Below are positions 6,600 through 8,270 of a stretch of DNA of 8,270 bases, one piece after another (within the stretch, counting starts at the first letter, position 1; each line of letters starts with the position of its first letter). The position numbers were made by a program, and so were the translations under genes. Below the pieces are notes generated by a model. That model was not told the origin of the DNA. It did not search any database and saw nothing but the letters and a program-made list of their open reading frames with translations. The stretch spans positions 1 to 8,270 of the forward strand of contig JBHLPQ010000166.1 in assembly GCA_048939265.1 (NCBI GenBank), in the 5' to 3' direction. This stretch comes from Hodarchaeum sp048939265 (lineage in GTDB: Archaea; Asgardarchaeota; Heimdallarchaeia; Hodarchaeales; Hodarchaeaceae).

Positions 6600-7508
6600 C
6601 TAAACTTCTCGTGAGATAGTAGAGATCAATAATATCATAACAATTAACAAAATAGGCATTATCAGGTAAGTTAACACTAACATTATGGCAGTTAAGAGCA
6701 TAATATTTGGTGAAATAACTGCAAGGATAGCGATAATAACTACAAAAAACAAAGGAGCGACAACTCCTAAAATCATAAAAATTTCCGATAATACTCCTAA
6801 CTGGTCAATAAACTCCTTAGTTTCTTCCTCCTTCGTTTTCATCAAAGCTTTAGCTTCAGCAGACAAATAAAAGGTAAGATCTCCTCCACTTGTGACCGTT
6901 GCTGACATTCCATCTAAGAATTTAGAAAATCTCTCCGAAGGAGATCTTTCACTTGCAACACGCAAAGCTTTTAGAATATCATAACCAAAAATCTCTGTAT
7001 CCCGTGTTATCCGCTTGCTTTCTTTGGAAATCTCAGGTGCAACTGAAGCTTCTCCAGCAAGTGAGTAGAATAACCTATTGGGTGGAACGCCTGAACTTGA
7101 CATAGCTGAAAGATAAGAAGCTGTGGAGGGCAAACCTGCTTCTATTAGTATTTTTCTATCAGTAGCCTTCATTTGGGGCCAGTATAGGAATGGAATATAA
7201 GTTAAAATACCAATAATCGCCCCAAATACAATTCCAAGGATAATCGATGGAAGGAGATGACTTTGTATATCTGCTGTAGGATCTGAAGTTTGAAGCAGTA
7301 AAATACTGGTTGCTGTTACTAAAATGATAGATAAGATACTTACTAGTAACGAACTAAAAATGGCACTTCCTAGGTAGGCCCGTACTGAAATATCCATACC
7401 TGCTTTTTTTAAACTGGTATTAAGTCTTTCAAAGCGACCCTTCTCAATCCATGATTCGAGAAATCTGCCAAATCTGAGGTAACCGACTCTTCTGATAACC
7501 TTACTCAC
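6600..7508 (-). CDS. Pilus/secretion platform membrane protein, first half-size FlaJ/TadB-type subunit (302 aa)
   Basis: A second T2SF-superfamily membrane protein and the presumed partner of the one encoded next. Numbered from the GTG start, a basic amphipathic N-terminal region (1-42) is followed by two membrane segments (about 46-72 and 85-112), a cytoplasmic T2SF domain (about 118-230) with L-P-S-T-A-S-Y-L-S and S-S-G-V-P-P-N near its start and a later T-S-G-G-D-L, and two membrane segments at about 238-262 and 266-295. Archaellum FlaJ joins two such halves in one chain of around 550 residues; here they are separate, as in bacterial TadB/TadC and archaeal Epd-type pili. The frame stays open to a TTG at 7523, but GTG 7508 is preferred because GGAGTG lies 7 bases before it and nothing suitable precedes the TTG. 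The gap to the ATPase stop is then 21 bases. Confidence 0.88.
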   Translation of the reverse strand: MSKVIRRVGYLRFGRFLESWIEKGRFERLNTSLKKAGMDISVRAYLGSAIFSSLLVSILSIILVTATSILLLQTSDPTADIQSHLLPSIILGIVFGAIIGILTYIPFLYWPQMKATDRKILIEAGLPSTASYLSAMSSSGVPPNRLFYSLAGEASVAPEISKESKRITRDTEIFGYDILKALRVASERSPSERFSKFLDGMSATVTSGGDLTFYLSAEAKALMKTKEEETKEFIDQLGVLSEIFMILGVVAPLFFVVIIAILAVISPNIMLLTAIMLVLTYLIMPILLIVMILLISTISREV

Positions 7509-7515
7509 AAACAAA

Positions 7516-7521
7516 CACTCC
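7516..7521 (-). promoter_or_regulatory. Ribosome binding site deciding the GTG 7508 start
   Basis: GGAGTG on the minus strand stands 7 bases before GTG 7508. It lies inside the frame that would be used if translation began at the TTG at 7523, so it argues for the shorter protein. Confidence 0.65.
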
Positions 7522-7529
7522 AAATAAAT

Positions 7530-8270
7530 TTAAATAGCTTTTAATTCACGTTTAGCACGATCAACTGTTTCTAGAGCATTCTGATAATAACTGTTAACTA
7601 CCTCAGAAACTTGAGAAAAATGAGCAAACTTCTTTTTGACCATCCATCTCAAGATGGTTTTTCTACGCTCAAGTTCATCGAAAACTTGAGCTTCAGTTAA
7701 TCCTTGGGATTCTTGAATGCCTTCTAAGGCGTAGGATCGGCCATAGTTTGTAAATGCATCCTCACGGGCATTCCATCCAAAAACTTTGTTTGTTATCAAT
7801 TCTGTAGTCACAGGGTCGATTCCTACGATTTCAGTGCATTCAATTACTCTTCGTACTTGTTTATCTCCTCGGCGTATTTTACGTTCAACAAGAACAATGT
7901 TCAATGTTTGAATTAAAGTCCGTGGGATATTCATAGGTTCATTCTCTAAACGTCTAATTGTTCCAGTTACGCTATCTCCATGTATTGTACCCATTCCTGT
8001 GTGACCGGTAGCCATTGCTTGAAAAAGGTTATATGCCTCTGCACCTCGCACTTCTCCTACAAAGAGGTAATCAGGTCTTTGTCTGAGTGCTGCTCGGAGA
8101 AGATCATACATTGAAACTTCTCCACGCCTTGAACCATCTGCTTCACGGCCACCGTAACCCTCTCGTGCAACAGCTGGGATCCAATTTTCATGAGGGATAT
8201 GGAGTTCAGCAGTATCTTCAATTGAGACAATTTTCATGCCAGGCCGAATAAACATTGCTAAACTATTCAA
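7530..8270 (-). CDS. Type IV pilus/archaellum-type assembly ATPase (FlaI/TadA-like, GspE superfamily), 5' end outside window
   Basis: A hexameric secretion ATPase that powers pilin assembly at the membrane platform. The frame is open to the window edge and enters at L-N-S-L-A-M-F-I, which in this family directly follows the Walker A lysine/threonine; the N-terminal domain and the P-loop therefore lie outside. In the visible 246 residues are the Asp box I-E-D-T-A-E-L at 17-23, an Arg-rich segment with A-R-E-G-Y-G and S-R-R-G-E at 35-51, Walker B Y-L-F-V-G-E-V-R-G at 68-76 with its glutamate at 73, and the His box G-H-T-G-M-G-T-I-H-G-D at 89-99. All catalytic elements visible are intact. The C-terminal part, with E-R-R-K-T-I-L-R-W-M, is like archaeal FlaI-type proteins. 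FlaI, Epd and Tad versions cannot be told apart reliably from this fragment, but the split platform downstream favours Epd/Tad style. Confidence 0.93.
   Translation of the reverse strand: MNSLAMFIRPGMKIVSIEDTAELHIPHENWIPAVAREGYGGREADGSRRGEVSMYDLLRAALRQRPDYLFVGEVRGAEAYNLFQAMATGHTGMGTIHGDSVTGTIRRLENEPMNIPRTLIQTLNIVLVERKIRRGDKQVRRVIECTEIVGIDPVTTELITNKVFGWNAREDAFTNYGRSYALEGIQESQGLTEAQVFDELERRKTILRWMVKKKFAHFSQVSEVVNSYYQNALETVDRAKRELKAI

Larger units (their letters stand above)
1..8270 (-). other. Probable single operon: ATPase, two platform proteins, coiled-coil protein, three prepilins, DP2 homologue
   Basis: Eight genes share one strand and are separated by 21, 19, 20, 34, 4, 0 and 6 bases in order of transcription, with no terminator-like hairpin plus T-run between them. 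The head and tail of the operon are outside the window. Linkage into a single transcript is an inference from spacing; the 34-base gap at 5066-5099 is the only place where a second promoter seems possible. Confidence 0.7.

Noticed and set aside
2683..8270. A canonical archaellum operon
   Set aside because: The platform is split into two proteins and no FlaB-type archaellin, FlaH, FlaF or FlaG was recognised; an Epd/Tad-style pilus fits better.

Overview
The window is a stretch of AT-rich archaeal DNA in which every gene I can support lies on the minus strand, read from right to left. The archaeal assignment rests on a gene for the large subunit (DP2) of family D DNA polymerase, a family found only in archaea, and on archaeal-type class III (prepilin) signal peptides of the form K/R-R-G-Q. 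PolD argues against Sulfolobales-like Thermoproteota, which lack it. An Asgard or euryarchaeal-grade lineage would fit, but the window does not settle which.

In order of transcription the layout is: 8270-7530, the C-terminal part of a secretion/pilus assembly ATPase of the FlaI/TadA (GspE) superfamily, cut by the window edge just after the expected Walker A site; 7508-6600 and 6580-5576, two half-size FlaJ/TadB/TadC-type membrane platform proteins; 5555-5100, a small cytoplasmic coiled-coil protein; 5065-3896, 3891-3394 and 3393-2683, three proteins that each begin with a class III signal peptide and a single hydrophobic helix (pilin or pseudopilin-like); and 2676-1, a DP2-like gene cut by the left edge after 892 codons. 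Gaps between genes are 0-34 bases, so this looks like one operon. No RNA gene, repeat array, mobile element or terminator was recognised, and there is no gene-free stretch longer than 34 bases.

The first seven genes form a coherent type IV pilus-like machine of the archaeal Epd/Tad style: one ATPase, a platform split into two proteins, and several prepilins. A prepilin peptidase is not in the window. The coiled-coil protein sits where a cytoplasmic scaffold would be expected, but its role is inferred only.

The most notable item is the DP2 gene. It is clearly homologous along its whole visible length, yet it departs from the family at several signature motifs. The catalytic N-C-D-G-D-E-D signature reads N-C-N-G-D-I-D, so the first aspartate (equivalent, by my alignment from memory, to Asp956 of Pyrococcus abyssi and Asp1122 of P. 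horikoshii) is asparagine. The P-H-T-S motif reads P-F-S-M, and the N-terminal G-P-I-R-S-A-G-G-T motif is degraded. This suggests a diverged, probably catalytically impaired DP2 paralogue placed at the end of a pilus operon, six bases after a pilin-like gene.
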